The translations under genes were made by a program, and so were the position numbers. Of a stretch of DNA of 64,000 nucleotides, positions 41,946 to 50,992 are shown in pieces. A model generated the notes under the pieces. The model saw nothing but the letters and a program-made list of their open reading frames with translations. It had not been told where the DNA came from and did not search any database. Origin of the DNA: an uncultured Faecalibacterium sp. (GTDB lineage Bacteria > Bacillota > Clostridia > Oscillospirales > Ruminococcaceae); NCBI GenBank assembly GCA_937880095.1, contig CALFLK010000007.1, positions 62,001 through 126,000 of the forward strand, in the 5' to 3' direction. Position 1 is the stretch's first letter. Each line of letters starts with the position of its first letter.

Positions 41946-42413
41946 TTACTGTGCTTTCGGATGCTGCTGCATATAAGCTGCAACCAAATCTGCTGCCTCT
42001 GCAACCAGCTCTGGGCAGGGACGCTTTTTGTAATATGCTTCTGTACGCGCTTCTGCCTGCGGGCTGCCTTCTGGCTTAGCCAAACCCAACAGCTCCCGGC
42101 AAATCAAACTGCCGCCGCTCTGCTCCTTAAATTTAGGTGCCAGCTCCTGCACGATTGCGTAGATATTGGACTTATCCTGCGGATCATCCGGATTTGCGTA
42201 GTACAGGCTTACTACCTGAGTTACACCGCAAAATGCACCGCAGACTTCACGCATACGACCAATACCACCGCCGAAACCAGATGCCATGCGCAGTGCCAGT
42301 GCTTCCGAAATCCCTAAATCCTCAGCAAATGCTGCCACAACACTCTGGCTGCAATTATAGCCCTTGCGGAAGTATGCTTCTGCCTTTTGTCCGTATTTTC
42401 CAAATTCTTTCAT
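41946..42413 (-). CDS. C_GCAxxG_C_C family protein (probable redox protein)
   Basis: 155 aa. The family cysteines are seen as YNCSQSV, VCGAFCGVTQ and ICRELLG, with a further CPELV near the end. The family is widespread in anaerobes and thought to be redox active, but no reaction is established. It lies 12 bases after a DUF2500 gene. Confidence 0.85.
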   Translation of the reverse strand: MKEFGKYGQKAEAYFRKGYNCSQSVVAAFAEDLGISEALALRMASGFGGGIGRMREVCGAFCGVTQVVSLYYANPDDPQDKSNIYAIVQELAPKFKEQSGGSLICRELLGLAKPEGSPQAEARTEAYYKKRPCPELVAEAADLVAAYMQQHPKAQ

Positions 42414-42424
42414 AATCTTATTCC

Positions 42425-42777
42425 TTATTCTCGCTCAAAGCCAAGATATCGGTCGCCCTGGAAAAACAGCTTGCCATGATCTCCTTCGATCAACATTCCA
42501 TAGTCTTTTCCATAAACGCACAATTCCATGCGGTCACCGCTTTCCACTTCAAAAGTGACATAATATTGCGTATTGGTTGTATGTTGATCATTATTATAGC
42601 GCTGTCCTGTACGCTTTGATACTACTCTGGCATTCACTGTCAAACGTGGTTGATGATCATTGAATCTCGTTCGTTTGAATGCCTGAAACAGAAGTACAAA
42701 GACAAATCCAAAAATCAGAATACTCATTAATGGAACCATAAAAAACCAAGGCCCATTCCCATCATTCCCATATGCAT
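42425..42777 (-). CDS. DUF2500-like membrane protein, apparent frameshift
   Basis: The open frame from 42739 gives 104 aa: an N-terminal helix (MSILIFGFVFVLLFQAF) and a soluble part LTVNARVVSKRTG...YYVTFEVESGDRMELCVYG...GDHGKLFFQGDRYLGFERE, as in DUF2500. The natural start is probably the ATG at 42777, 9 bases after AGGAGG, reading MHMGMMGMGLG. It joins the frame only if the T-run at 42740-42745 (minus strand) has seven T instead of six. This is a sequencing error, an indel mutation, or slippage. Function unknown. Confidence 0.65.
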
Positions 42778-42899
42778 CTTTTTCACCTCCTCTATCGGAT
42801 AAAATCTTGTTTTCTATTGTACCATATTCTCGTTTGTCTTTCTAGTCAGCACAGGATATGTCTGGATTCTTAACTTTTTATGAAATGCTCCTTTCAGGC

Positions 42900-42928
42900 T
42901 TGCATTTTCTTTTTAAAAGGCGTATATT
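42900..42928 (+). promoter_or_regulatory. promoter of htpG
   Basis: TTGCAT (42900-42905), 17 bases, TATATT (42923-42928). The -10 box overlaps the CIRCE operator. Confidence 0.8.
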
Positions 42929-42953
42929 AGCACTCGAAGAACAAGAGTGCCAA
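42927..42953 (+). promoter_or_regulatory. CIRCE operator (HrcA site)
   Basis: TTAGCACTC-N9-GAGTGCCAA; the consensus right arm is GAGTGCTAA, so one base differs. Overlap with the -10 box fits repression by HrcA and induction on heat shock. Confidence 0.92.
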
Positions 42954-43010
42954 TTCGATTTCGATTTTGATACACGGCACTGCTAATAAAAGAATCGAGG
43001 TAATTTTCTC

Positions 43011-44939
43011 ATGGCTCTGAAACAGTTTAAGGCTGAAAGCAAAAAACTGATGGACATGATGATTCATTCCATCTATACCAATCGAGAGATTTTCCTGCGC
43101 GAGCTGATCAGCAACGCATCTGATGCTCTGGACAAGCTGTACTTCCGCAGCCTGACCGACTCCAATGTGGGTATGACTAAAGATGACTTTGGTATTCACC
43201 TGACCTTGGACAAGGAAGGCCGTATGCTGACGATTACCGATAATGGTATCGGCATGACCAAGGAAGAGCTGGAAAAGAATCTGGGTACCATTGCTCATTC
43301 TGGCAGCCTAGACTTCAAGACTGAGAACAAGGACGAAAACATCGACATCATCGGTCAGTTTGGTGTTGGTTTCTATGCAAGCTTCATGGTTGCTGACCAT
43401 GTAACCGTCATCAGCCGTGCTTACGGCAGCGATGAGGCATGGCAGTGGGAAAGCTCCGGTGTGGACGGCTACAAGATCGAGCCTGCCGAAAAGGACGAAG
43501 TGGGTACCGACATTATCCTGCACATCAAGGAGAACACCGAGGACGAGCGCTTCGACGATTTCCTGTCCGAATCCGATATCGTTGCAATCGTGAAGAAGTA
43601 CAGCGACTATGTGCGCTACCCCATCACCATGTATCGTGAAAAGAGCCGCATGAAGGAAAAGCCCGAAGATGCCGGCGAGGATTACAAGCCCGAGTATGAA
43701 ACTTATACCGAGTTGGAAACCCTGAACAGTATGGTGCCCATCTGGAAGAAGCAGAAGAGCGAAGTCACCGACGAAGAGTACAACGAGTTCTACAAGTCCA
43801 AGTTCCATGACTACTCCGATCCGGCTCGTGTCATCGTATCCCGCACCGAAGGCACTGCAAACTATAATGCACTGCTGTTCGTCCCGGATCGCCCCGCTTA
43901 CGACTATTACAGCAAGGACTTTGAAAAGGGTCTGGCTCTGTATGCTTCCGGCGTGCTGATTATGGAAAAGTGCGCAGACCTGCTGCCTGACTACTTCAGC
44001 TTCGTTAAGGGCATCGTGGACAGCCAGGATCTGAGCCTGAACATCAGCCGTGAAATGCTCCAGCAGGACAACCAGCTGAAGCTGATTCGCAACGCTCTGG
44101 AGAAGAAGATCAAGAACGAGCTGCGTGCAATGCAGATGAATGATCGCGAGAAGTACGAGAACTTCTGGAAGAACTTCGGTCGTCAGATCAAGTTTGGCTG
44201 CTACGCCGATTACGGTATGCACAGCGCTCTGCTGAAGGATTTGCTGATGTTCTACTCTGCAAAGCAGCAGAAGATGATTACGCTGGACGAGTACACCGAG
44301 GCAATGCCTGCTGAGCAGAAGTACATCTACTTCGCAGCCGGTGACGTCAGCGAACGTCTGGCTAAGCTGCCTTCTACCGAATTGGTTCTGGACAAGGGCT
44401 ATGACGTTCTGCTCTGCACCGAGGACGTGGATGAGTTCTGCCTGCAGATTCTGCACTCTGCTGATGCAAAGGATGCCGAGGGCAAGGACCGTACCGTTGA
44501 ATTCAAGAACGTAAACAGCGACGATTTGGGTCTGGAAACCGAAGAAGAAAAGAAGGCTGCTGAGGATGCTACCGCAGAAAACAAGGAGCTGTTTGACGCT
44601 ATGACTGCTGCTCTGGACGGCAAGATCAAGCAGGTCAAGATTTCTACCCGCCTGAAAGAACACCCTGTCTGCCTGTCCTCTGACGGTCCCCTGTCCATCG
44701 AGATGGAAAAGGTGCTGCGCAGCCAGCCGGGCGGCGAAGATGTTACCAGCGACAAGATCCTGGAGCTGAACGCACAGCATCCTGTCTTTGCTGTTATGCA
44801 GGCTGCACAGGCTGCCGGTGATACCGAAAAGATCAAGCAGTATGCTACCATCCTGTACGCACAGGCTCAGCTGATTGAGGGCTTGCCGGTAGATGACCCG
44901 GCTGCTTATACGCAGGCTGTCTGCGCACTGATGCAGTAA
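43011..44939 (+). CDS. htpG: Hsp90-family chaperone HtpG
   Basis: 642 aa. The GHKL ATPase domain shows NREIFLRELISNASDALDK, ITDNGIGM and IGQFGVGFYASFMVADHVTV. The middle domain carries RVIVSRTEG and SQDLSLNISREMLQQ; a C-terminal dimerisation domain ends at the stop. It is an ATP-dependent cytoplasmic chaperone. CIRCE control puts it in the HrcA regulon, unlike Bacillus subtilis htpG, which is not HrcA-controlled. Confidence 0.97.
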   Translation: MALKQFKAESKKLMDMMIHSIYTNREIFLRELISNASDALDKLYFRSLTDSNVGMTKDDFGIHLTLDKEGRMLTITDNGIGMTKEELEKNLGTIAHSGSLDFKTENKDENIDIIGQFGVGFYASFMVADHVTVISRAYGSDEAWQWESSGVDGYKIEPAEKDEVGTDIILHIKENTEDERFDDFLSESDIVAIVKKYSDYVRYPITMYREKSRMKEKPEDAGEDYKPEYETYTELETLNSMVPIWKKQKSEVTDEEYNEFYKSKFHDYSDPARVIVSRTEGTANYNALLFVPDRPAYDYYSKDFEKGLALYASGVLIMEKCADLLPDYFSFVKGIVDSQDLSLNISREMLQQDNQLKLIRNALEKKIKNELRAMQMNDREKYENFWKNFGRQIKFGCYADYGMHSALLKDLLMFYSAKQQKMITLDEYTEAMPAEQKYIYFAAGDVSERLAKLPSTELVLDKGYDVLLCTEDVDEFCLQILHSADAKDAEGKDRTVEFKNVNSDDLGLETEEEKKAAEDATAENKELFDAMTAALDGKIKQVKISTRLKEHPVCLSSDGPLSIEMEKVLRSQPGGEDVTSDKILELNAQHPVFAVMQAAQAAGDTEKIKQYATILYAQAQLIEGLPVDDPAAYTQAVCALMQ

Positions 44940-44958
44940 AAGTATTTTTAACAAACAC

Positions 44959-44987
44959 TTAACAAACGTGTCGTGTTCTGATATGAT
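44959..44987 (+). promoter_or_regulatory. promoter of the XpaC-like gene
   Basis: TTAACA (44959-44964), 17 bases, TATGAT (44982-44987). It lies inside the hairpin at 44966-45002 that could end htpG transcription. Confidence 0.65.
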
Positions 44988-45012
44988 AGGAACATGGCAC
45001 GTTTCATTTTGT
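44966..45012 (+). terminator. possible terminator of htpG
   Basis: 13-base arms with wobble pairs (44966-44978, 44990-45002) followed by TTCATTTTGT. It overlaps the next promoter, so one element may serve both uses. Confidence 0.5.
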
Positions 45013-45043
45013 AAAAGTGTATTGTGTGCAGGGAGATTTCAGC

Positions 45044-46249
45044 ATGGCATTCTATAAAGTATATAATGACAATAACAATGATAACAACAAGGGACCTTTT
45101 AACTGGTTCTTAGTGCTTTTTATGTTTCTGATTGGCGCATGGCCGATTGCGTTAATGCTGTTTTTCGGAAATCTTGCCCCGATACTTGCGGATCGCATGA
45201 ATCGCGCCAAATCCATCCGGAAGGATCGCAACGGCTATCGCGGCACCTACACGCAGGGTCAAATCGATTTTTCGGATCCGGATTCCACAAACGATCCTCA
45301 AACACAAGAAGAAAAGGAAGAAACCTTCCGTCAGGAGCATGCACGCAGCCTGAAAACCCGCAAAATTCTTTCCTCTGTCTTTTTGATTCTGGGTGCTTGC
45401 ATTGCAGCTGTGTCTTTTCCTGCTTACATGAGAATTCTGGAAGATATTTCCTATAATATGTTCGATAGCTATACCATCCGTTATTCTGTTTTGCCCGCCT
45501 TGTATTCACTGGTTGGCGGTGGTGCATTTGCTTGGGTGGGTTCCCGCATGAAGCGTACGCTGCGCTTGGAAAAGCTCATGGCTACCATCACAGGCGATGC
45601 CGATAACATTTCCATCAAAAAGCTCAGTTCTTCCAGCGGATACAATAAAAAGGAAACGCTGGATCTGGTAAAGAGCGCCATCAATCACGGTCTGTTTGGT
45701 TCCAGTGCTTATATTGATATGAGCACCGACACTCTGGTGATTCGTGGTGAAGCGCCTGCACCGGCGCCCAAAAAGCCCCGCAAGAAAAAGGAAGAAACAA
45801 AACCCGAAAATACTTACACGAAAATTTTGCAGCAGCTGCGCAGCGTCAACGACGCTATCCCCGGCGAGGAAATGAGCGCAAAAATTGACCGACTGGAAGA
45901 TATTTCTACCCGTATTTTTACGCTCGTCGAAAAAGCACCTGAGAAAAAGCCGCAGATGAGCAAGTTTATGGATTATTACCTGCCTACGGCACTGAAACTG
46001 CTGGATACCTACGCGACACTGGATCAGCAGGGCTTGCAGGGACAGAATGTAACCGAAACCAAGTCCAGTATTGAAAATGCAATGGATATGCTGATTGATG
46101 CATTTGAGGGACAGCTGGACAAACTGTTTCAGACGGATGCGCTGGATGTTTCCAGTGATATTGCGGCACTGCAAAATATGCTGACAATGGATGGTCTGAC
46201 CCCGGATGGTCTATTTGACTCCGCCGTACAGCCTTCTGATCCAAATTAA
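45044..46249 (+). CDS. XpaC-like membrane protein
   Basis: 401 aa from the ATG at 45044 (GCAGGGAGATTTCAGC before it). Three hydrophobic segments (about 18-45, 107-128, 150-170) are followed by a highly charged linker (KKPRKKKEETKPENTY) and an alpha-helical C-terminal domain (MDYYLPTALKLLDTYATLDQQ...SSDIAALQNMLTMDGL). That end matches the XpaC family named for 5-bromo-4-chloroindolyl phosphate hydrolysis. The biochemical role is unproven; some relatives neighbour tellurite-resistance TelA genes, not seen here. Confidence 0.75.
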   Translation: MAFYKVYNDNNNDNNKGPFNWFLVLFMFLIGAWPIALMLFFGNLAPILADRMNRAKSIRKDRNGYRGTYTQGQIDFSDPDSTNDPQTQEEKEETFRQEHARSLKTRKILSSVFLILGACIAAVSFPAYMRILEDISYNMFDSYTIRYSVLPALYSLVGGGAFAWVGSRMKRTLRLEKLMATITGDADNISIKKLSSSSGYNKKETLDLVKSAINHGLFGSSAYIDMSTDTLVIRGEAPAPAPKKPRKKKEETKPENTYTKILQQLRSVNDAIPGEEMSAKIDRLEDISTRIFTLVEKAPEKKPQMSKFMDYYLPTALKLLDTYATLDQQGLQGQNVTETKSSIENAMDMLIDAFEGQLDKLFQTDALDVSSDIAALQNMLTMDGLTPDGLFDSAVQPSDPN

Positions 46250-46270
46250 TTTTATTTCTGTAAACAAAAA

Positions 46271-46305
46271 CGCCTCGAACACAATTTGTGTTCGAGGCGC
46301 TTTTC
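46271..46305. terminator. terminator between convergent genes
   Basis: 14-bp arms CGCCTCGAACACAA / inverse around one base (46271-46284, 46286-46299), A-rich on the left and TTTT on the right, so it can serve both directions. Confidence 0.85.
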
Positions 46306-46326
46306 ATGTTTCTATCCTAATATCCA

Positions 46327-47127
46327 TCAATACAGCCGCAGAAAACCAACTGCGCCGCGCAAAGGACCTGTTGCGGGGCTCTTAAATACCCAGTAGTACA
46401 ATACTGCCAATGCTTCCCGCAGATAGCTTGTGGGGATTTGCGCCAGCGGCAAACCCGCCGGGACGGCGTGTGCTTGTGTGAATCCTTCTTGTGCGGCATA
46501 TTTACCGGCACGGTAGCAATGGAAGCCATTGGTTACATAGGCAATCGGCTGTGCTGGGTCTTTTCCCTGCTGCCGCAGGATTTCGGCTGCAAAGCGGAAG
46601 TTCTCTTCTGTGGAAGTACTTCTTGCTTCCATCAGAATACTTTCTTCCGGTACACCATGATTCACCAGCCAGCGTTTCATAGCAAGTGCTTCCGAAATAT
46701 TCTCCTGAGGTCCCTGACCGCCGCAAACCACGATGGTCGTGTCTGGGTTCTCCTGATAATAATTCAGTGCTGCACGCAGACGATACACCAAAACCAGTGA
46801 AGGTTGATCGCCATGTACTGCGCAGCCCAATACAACCAACGTATTCTCTGTTCCGTCTGCGGTGTTCTTGATTTGTCCGGAAACAATCACTGCAATCGTC
46901 AATGCCATGACCAAGCAGCCTGCCAGTACGATACCCAGCAGGATACGTCCAGCCAGTGTCTGGGTTAACCATGGGTCAATCTTGCGCCAGAATATTGCAT
47001 ACAGCAGGCTGACTGCCGTCAGCAGCCAAACCAGCAGATTACCCAGATTAAAATTACTGAACAGCAGATAGTAAAGACTCAAAAGCGTCAATCCTACCGT
47101 CAGGAGATTCAGAATCAGCTGTTTCAT
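46327..47127 (-). CDS. DUF218/YdcF (ElyC/SanA-type) membrane protein
   Basis: 266 aa. Three N-terminal helices (about 4-28, 30-48, 62-85) are followed by a DUF218 domain: TLVVLGCAVHGDQPSLVLVYRLRAALNYY, IVVCGGQGPQENISEALAMKRWLVNHG, STSTEENFRFAAEIL and YVTNGFHCYRA. Relatives ElyC and SanA affect envelope integrity and vancomycin sensitivity in Escherichia coli; the reaction is unknown. Its start overlaps the deoB stop (ATGA), so the two are translated together. Confidence 0.88.
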   Translation of the reverse strand: MKQLILNLLTVGLTLLSLYYLLFSNFNLGNLLVWLLTAVSLLYAIFWRKIDPWLTQTLAGRILLGIVLAGCLVMALTIAVIVSGQIKNTADGTENTLVVLGCAVHGDQPSLVLVYRLRAALNYYQENPDTTIVVCGGQGPQENISEALAMKRWLVNHGVPEESILMEARSTSTEENFRFAAEILRQQGKDPAQPIAYVTNGFHCYRAGKYAAQEGFTQAHAVPAGLPLAQIPTSYLREALAVLYYWVFKSPATGPLRGAVGFLRLY

Positions 47128-48302
47128 TCCAGAACCTCAGCCAGCAGGCTCTCACCTGCCAGCGTATCCGCAGGCACATCCAGATAATCGCAGATGGTCT
47201 TTGCGATATGACCAAAGCACATCCGCGTGCCCATATTAACACCCTCCTTGACTTTGGGACCGCAAACCAGCAGCGGTACATACTCACGGGTATGGTCGGT
47301 CGTCTTGGTAAAGGACGGATCGCATCCATGGTCTGCGGTAATCATCAGGATATCATCCTCCCGCATACCGGGAATAAACTCACCCAGAAAACGGTCAAAC
47401 TCTGTAGCAGCTGCTGCATAACCCGCCACATCACGACGGTGACCATACAGCATATCGAAATCAACCAAGTTCACAAATGCCAGACCTTCGAAATCACGGG
47501 TCTGCAGTGCCTTGGTAAATGCGATGCCGTTGGTGTTGCCCGTAGTCTTGATGCTTTCTGTAACACCCTTGCCATCGAAAATATCCGAAATCTTACCTAC
47601 AGCGATCACATCCTTGCCGGCAGCCTTCAGCACATCCAGCATGGTGTCGCGCGGAGGCGGCAGGCTAATGTCGTGACGATTGGTAGTGCGGTAGAAGTCC
47701 TCTGCGCAGCTGCCCAGGAACGGACGTGCAATCACGCGACCTACACCCCATTCACCCTGCAGCATTTCACGCGCCATCTCACAATATTCATACAGCTTTG
47801 CCACAGGAACCATTTCCTCATGTGCGGCAATCTGGAACACACTGTCTGCACTAGTGTACACGATCAATGCATTCTCGCGCAGTGCCTGCTCGCCATAATC
47901 TTTCAAGACCTGCGTACCGGAGTACGGCTTGTTGCACAGTACCTTGTGACCGGTAGCCTGCTCAAATTTATGAATCAGTTCGTCCGGGAAACCATTCGGG
48001 AACGTGGGCAGAGGCTGGTTACTGACTACACCTGCAATCTCCCAGTGACCGATGGTCGTGTCTTTACCCTGGCTCTGCTCTTGCAAACGCGCAAAGGAAC
48101 CCGTCAGCTCCACCGGATTTGACGAAACCTTTACACCATCAATATTCAATAAGCCTAGCTTCTGCATATTCGGCGTGTTAAAATTGGGGTGTGCTGCGAT
48201 AGCTGCCAGCGTATTCGCACCAACATCACCGAAAGCAGCAGCGTCCGGCTCTTCACCAATGCCGAAACTGTCCAGCACAATTAGAAATACACGTTTTGCC
48301 AT
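47124..48302 (-). CDS. deoB: phosphopentomutase
   Basis: 392 aa, ATG behind AAAGGAGCAGATCAAT. The alkaline-phosphatase superfamily metal sites show as VFLIVLDSFGIGEEPDA, GKDTTIGHWEI (the phosphorylated Thr), FVNLVDFDMLYGHRRD and ITADHGCDPSFTKTTDHTREYVPLLV. It interconverts ribose- or deoxyribose-1-phosphate and the 5-phosphates in nucleoside salvage. deoC or phosphorylase genes are not adjacent. Confidence 0.96.
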   Translation of the reverse strand: MAKRVFLIVLDSFGIGEEPDAAAFGDVGANTLAAIAAHPNFNTPNMQKLGLLNIDGVKVSSNPVELTGSFARLQEQSQGKDTTIGHWEIAGVVSNQPLPTFPNGFPDELIHKFEQATGHKVLCNKPYSGTQVLKDYGEQALRENALIVYTSADSVFQIAAHEEMVPVAKLYEYCEMAREMLQGEWGVGRVIARPFLGSCAEDFYRTTNRHDISLPPPRDTMLDVLKAAGKDVIAVGKISDIFDGKGVTESIKTTGNTNGIAFTKALQTRDFEGLAFVNLVDFDMLYGHRRDVAGYAAAATEFDRFLGEFIPGMREDDILMITADHGCDPSFTKTTDHTREYVPLLVCGPKVKEGVNMGTRMCFGHIAKTICDYLDVPADTLAGESLLAEVLE

Positions 48303-48337
48303 ATTGATCTGCTCCTTTATAAAATAGTCATTTTTTC

Positions 48338-48356
48338 AATATAGTAACACTATATT
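48338..48356. promoter_or_regulatory. palindrome upstream of deoB
   Basis: AATATAGT-AAC-ACTATATT, about 36 bases before the deoB start. It may be an operator; AT-rich promoter symmetry is the alternative. Confidence 0.35.
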
Positions 48357-48432
48357 TCTATTTTACTATACTTAACTGTTTTTTTCCACACCCAGCAGGC
48401 TTTGTCTATTTATAAACAATAGGCATAACCTA

Positions 48433-48461
48433 TTGCAGTTCGGCAAATTTTTAGTTATAAT
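48433..48461 (+). promoter_or_regulatory. promoter of pyk-luxS
   Basis: TTGCAG (48433-48438), 17 bases, TATAAT (48456-48461), with a leader of about 85 bases. Confidence 0.82.
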
Positions 48462-48552
48462 GTATGCGTAGGAAATTTGATTTTCGTCAAAATGACAATA
48501 ATACAAGAACGTAATTAAAGTCAAAATACAACAGAAAAGGAGATTACAACTT

Positions 48553-50307
48553 ATGGGTACAATCCGCAAGACAAAGATTATCTGCACCCTGGGCCCCTCG
48601 ACCGACAAGGAGGGCGTGCTACGCAAAATGATGCTGGCTGGCATGAACGTGGCTCGCTTCAACTTCTCTCACGGCTCTCACGAAGAGCACATGGGTCGTC
48701 TGAAGATGCTGCGCAGCCTGCGTGAAGAGCTGGGTCTGCCTGTTGCAACTCTGCTGGACACCAAGGGCCCCGAAATCCGCCTGAAGGAATTCAAAAACGG
48801 CGTTGAAATGCTGGAGGCTGGTCAGACATTCACCCTGACCACCCGTGATGTGGAAGGCACCAAGGAAATCTGCTCCATCACCTACGGTGATCTGCCCAAC
48901 GATGTTTCTGCTGGCGGCACCATCATGCTGGATGACGGTCTGATTCAGCTGTCCATTCAGGAAGTTACTTCCACCGACATCGTCTGCACCGTTGTCAACG
49001 GCGGCAAGATCAAGACCAAGAAGGGTGTTAACGTTCCCGGTGTTCACCTGTCCATGCCGTATATGAGCCAGCGCGATAAGGAAGACATCCTGTTCGGTAT
49101 CGAGAACGGCTATGACTTCATCGCAGCAAGCTTCGTGCGCACCGCCCAGGATATTTACGATATCCGTCAGGTCCTGAACGAGCACAACTCTCGCATCCGC
49201 ATCATTGCAAAGATCGAGAACCAGGAAGGCGTTGACAACATCGACGCAATTCTGGCTGCTGCTGACGCTGTCATGGTTGCTCGTGGCGACCTGGGCGTTG
49301 AGATCGACTTCACTGAGATTCCCAGCATCCAGAAGAACATCATTCACCGCTCCTTCACCTTCGGTAAGCCGGTTATTACCGCTACCCAGATGCTGGACAG
49401 CATGATGGAAAATCCCCGCCCCACCCGCGCTGAAATCACCGACGTTGCAAACGCAATTTACGACGGCACCTCTGCTATCATGCTGAGCGGCGAAACTGCT
49501 GCCGGCAAGTATCCTGATGAGGCTGTCCGCACGATGTCTGCAATCGCCGAGCGTACCGAGTCTGACCACAACTATCTGGCAAGCTTCCGCAACGGTCTGA
49601 ACGGCAGCAACCTGTCCATCAGCGACGCAACCGCACACGCTGCTTGCACCACCGCAATGGATATCAATGCAAACGCTATCGTTACCGTTACCGAAAGCGG
49701 CACTACCGCTCGCCTGCTGAGCAAGTACCGTCCTGAACCGCCCATCATTGCTTGCGTAATGGATGAGCAGGTTCAGCGTCAGCTGTCTCTGTCCTGGGGC
49801 ATCACTCCTCTGCTGATGGAAGAGGCTCACTCTACCGACGCTTTGATTGAAATGTCTACTGCTGCTGCTGAAAAGGCTGGTTTCCTGCAGAGCGGCGATC
49901 TGGCTGTCGTGACTGCCGGTGTTCCCGTTGGTATCTCCGGCACCACCAACATGATCAAGGTTCACATGGTCGGCGATTGCCTGTGCATGGGAAACGGTGT
50001 TGGTAACCACTCTGTTGCACGCGGTGTGGCTTGTGTTTGCCGCACACTGGACGAAATCAGCGCTAAGTTCACCCCCGGCTGCGTGCTGGTTGTGCCCGGC
50101 ACCACCAATGCAATGCTGCCTTGGATTCGCAACGCTGCCGCTGTCGTTACCGAAGAAGGCGGCATGAACAGCCACGCTGCTATTGTTGGTCTGACTCTGG
50201 ACAAGCCTGTGATCGTTGGCGCATTCTCCGCTACCGAGAACATCAAGGACGGTCAGATGATCGCTGTTGACAGTGCTCACGGTACTGTTCAGAGCCTGCA
50301 GATCTAA
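48553..50307 (+). CDS. pyk: pyruvate kinase with C-terminal PEP-utiliser domain
   Basis: 584 aa, ATG behind AAAAGGAGATTACAACTT. The barrel shows KTKIICTLGPSTDKEG, MNVARFNFSHGSHEEH, the catalytic Lys region IIAKIENQEGVDNIDAIL and VMVARGDLGVEI. The extra C-terminal domain of about 110 residues (VVTEEGGMNSHAAIVGLTLDKPVIVGA) resembles the phosphohistidine domain of PEP-utilising enzymes, as in Bacillus pyruvate kinase. It makes pyruvate and ATP from PEP; luxS follows in the same operon. Confidence 0.97.
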   Translation: MGTIRKTKIICTLGPSTDKEGVLRKMMLAGMNVARFNFSHGSHEEHMGRLKMLRSLREELGLPVATLLDTKGPEIRLKEFKNGVEMLEAGQTFTLTTRDVEGTKEICSITYGDLPNDVSAGGTIMLDDGLIQLSIQEVTSTDIVCTVVNGGKIKTKKGVNVPGVHLSMPYMSQRDKEDILFGIENGYDFIAASFVRTAQDIYDIRQVLNEHNSRIRIIAKIENQEGVDNIDAILAAADAVMVARGDLGVEIDFTEIPSIQKNIIHRSFTFGKPVITATQMLDSMMENPRPTRAEITDVANAIYDGTSAIMLSGETAAGKYPDEAVRTMSAIAERTESDHNYLASFRNGLNGSNLSISDATAHAACTTAMDINANAIVTVTESGTTARLLSKYRPEPPIIACVMDEQVQRQLSLSWGITPLLMEEAHSTDALIEMSTAAAEKAGFLQSGDLAVVTAGVPVGISGTTNMIKVHMVGDCLCMGNGVGNHSVARGVACVCRTLDEISAKFTPGCVLVVPGTTNAMLPWIRNAAAVVTEEGGMNSHAAIVGLTLDKPVIVGAFSATENIKDGQMIAVDSAHGTVQSLQI

Positions 50308-50330
50308 TCATAAGAAAAGAGGAGTTTCCC

Positions 50331-50783
50331 ATGGAACGTATTGCCAGTTTTTGTGTTGACCACACTGTTCTGGAGCGTGGTATGTATCTGAGCCGTCGTG
50401 ACGGTGATGTTGACACCTGGGACATCCGTATGAAAAAGCCCAATCAGGGCGATTACCTGACGACCGGTGCTGCTCATACGCTGGAGCATCTGTTTGCAAC
50501 GCTGGCTCGTAACAGCGACCAGAGCGAAAACGTGATCTACGTTGGTCCTATGGGCTGCCGCACTGGTTTCTATCTGTTGACGCGCGGTTTGGACGATGCG
50601 CAGGTATTGGAGCTGACCCGCGACTGCTTCCGTCAGATGTCTGTCTTTACCGGTGATATTCCCGGTGCCAGCGAAGTAGAATGCGGCAACTACCGGGATA
50701 TGGACCTGGAAGGCGCACACAAAGAAGCTTCTTCCATGTTGTCTGTTCTGGACAGCTGGAGCCCTGAAAAAATGCGGTATTGA
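50331..50783 (+). CDS. luxS: S-ribosylhomocysteine lyase
   Basis: 150 aa, 23 bases after pyk, ATG behind AAGAGGAGTTTCCC. The metal motif HTLEHLFA gives two His ligands with the catalytic Glu; GPMGCRTGFYLL carries the catalytic Cys, and the third ligand follows in the C-terminal half. It cleaves S-ribosylhomocysteine to homocysteine and DPD, the precursor of AI-2. The usual partner Pfs is not in view; linkage with pyk is unusual. Confidence 0.95.
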   Translation: MERIASFCVDHTVLERGMYLSRRDGDVDTWDIRMKKPNQGDYLTTGAAHTLEHLFATLARNSDQSENVIYVGPMGCRTGFYLLTRGLDDAQVLELTRDCFRQMSVFTGDIPGASEVECGNYRDMDLEGAHKEASSMLSVLDSWSPEKMRY

Positions 50784-50826
50784 TTCTACTTTGATAAGTT
50801 GCTGTTTCTGTTAACCGCAATATAAT

Positions 50827-50871
50827 AAAAAGCCCGCCGTGAAAGAAATTCTCTTTTACGGCGGGCTTTTT
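50827..50871 (+). terminator. terminator of pyk-luxS
   Basis: 14-bp arms AAAAAGCCCGCCGT / inverse (50827-50840, 50858-50871) ending in TTTTTC. Confidence 0.92.
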
Positions 50872-50992
50872 CTACTTGTTGCGAGATGTAAATAAGCTTT
50901 TTCGGCATACTATTGTCACTTTTCGATCGATTTAGTATAATAGCTATACAAAAATCGATTGTATCTCGCATTCACCAAGTTGGAGGCGTACT

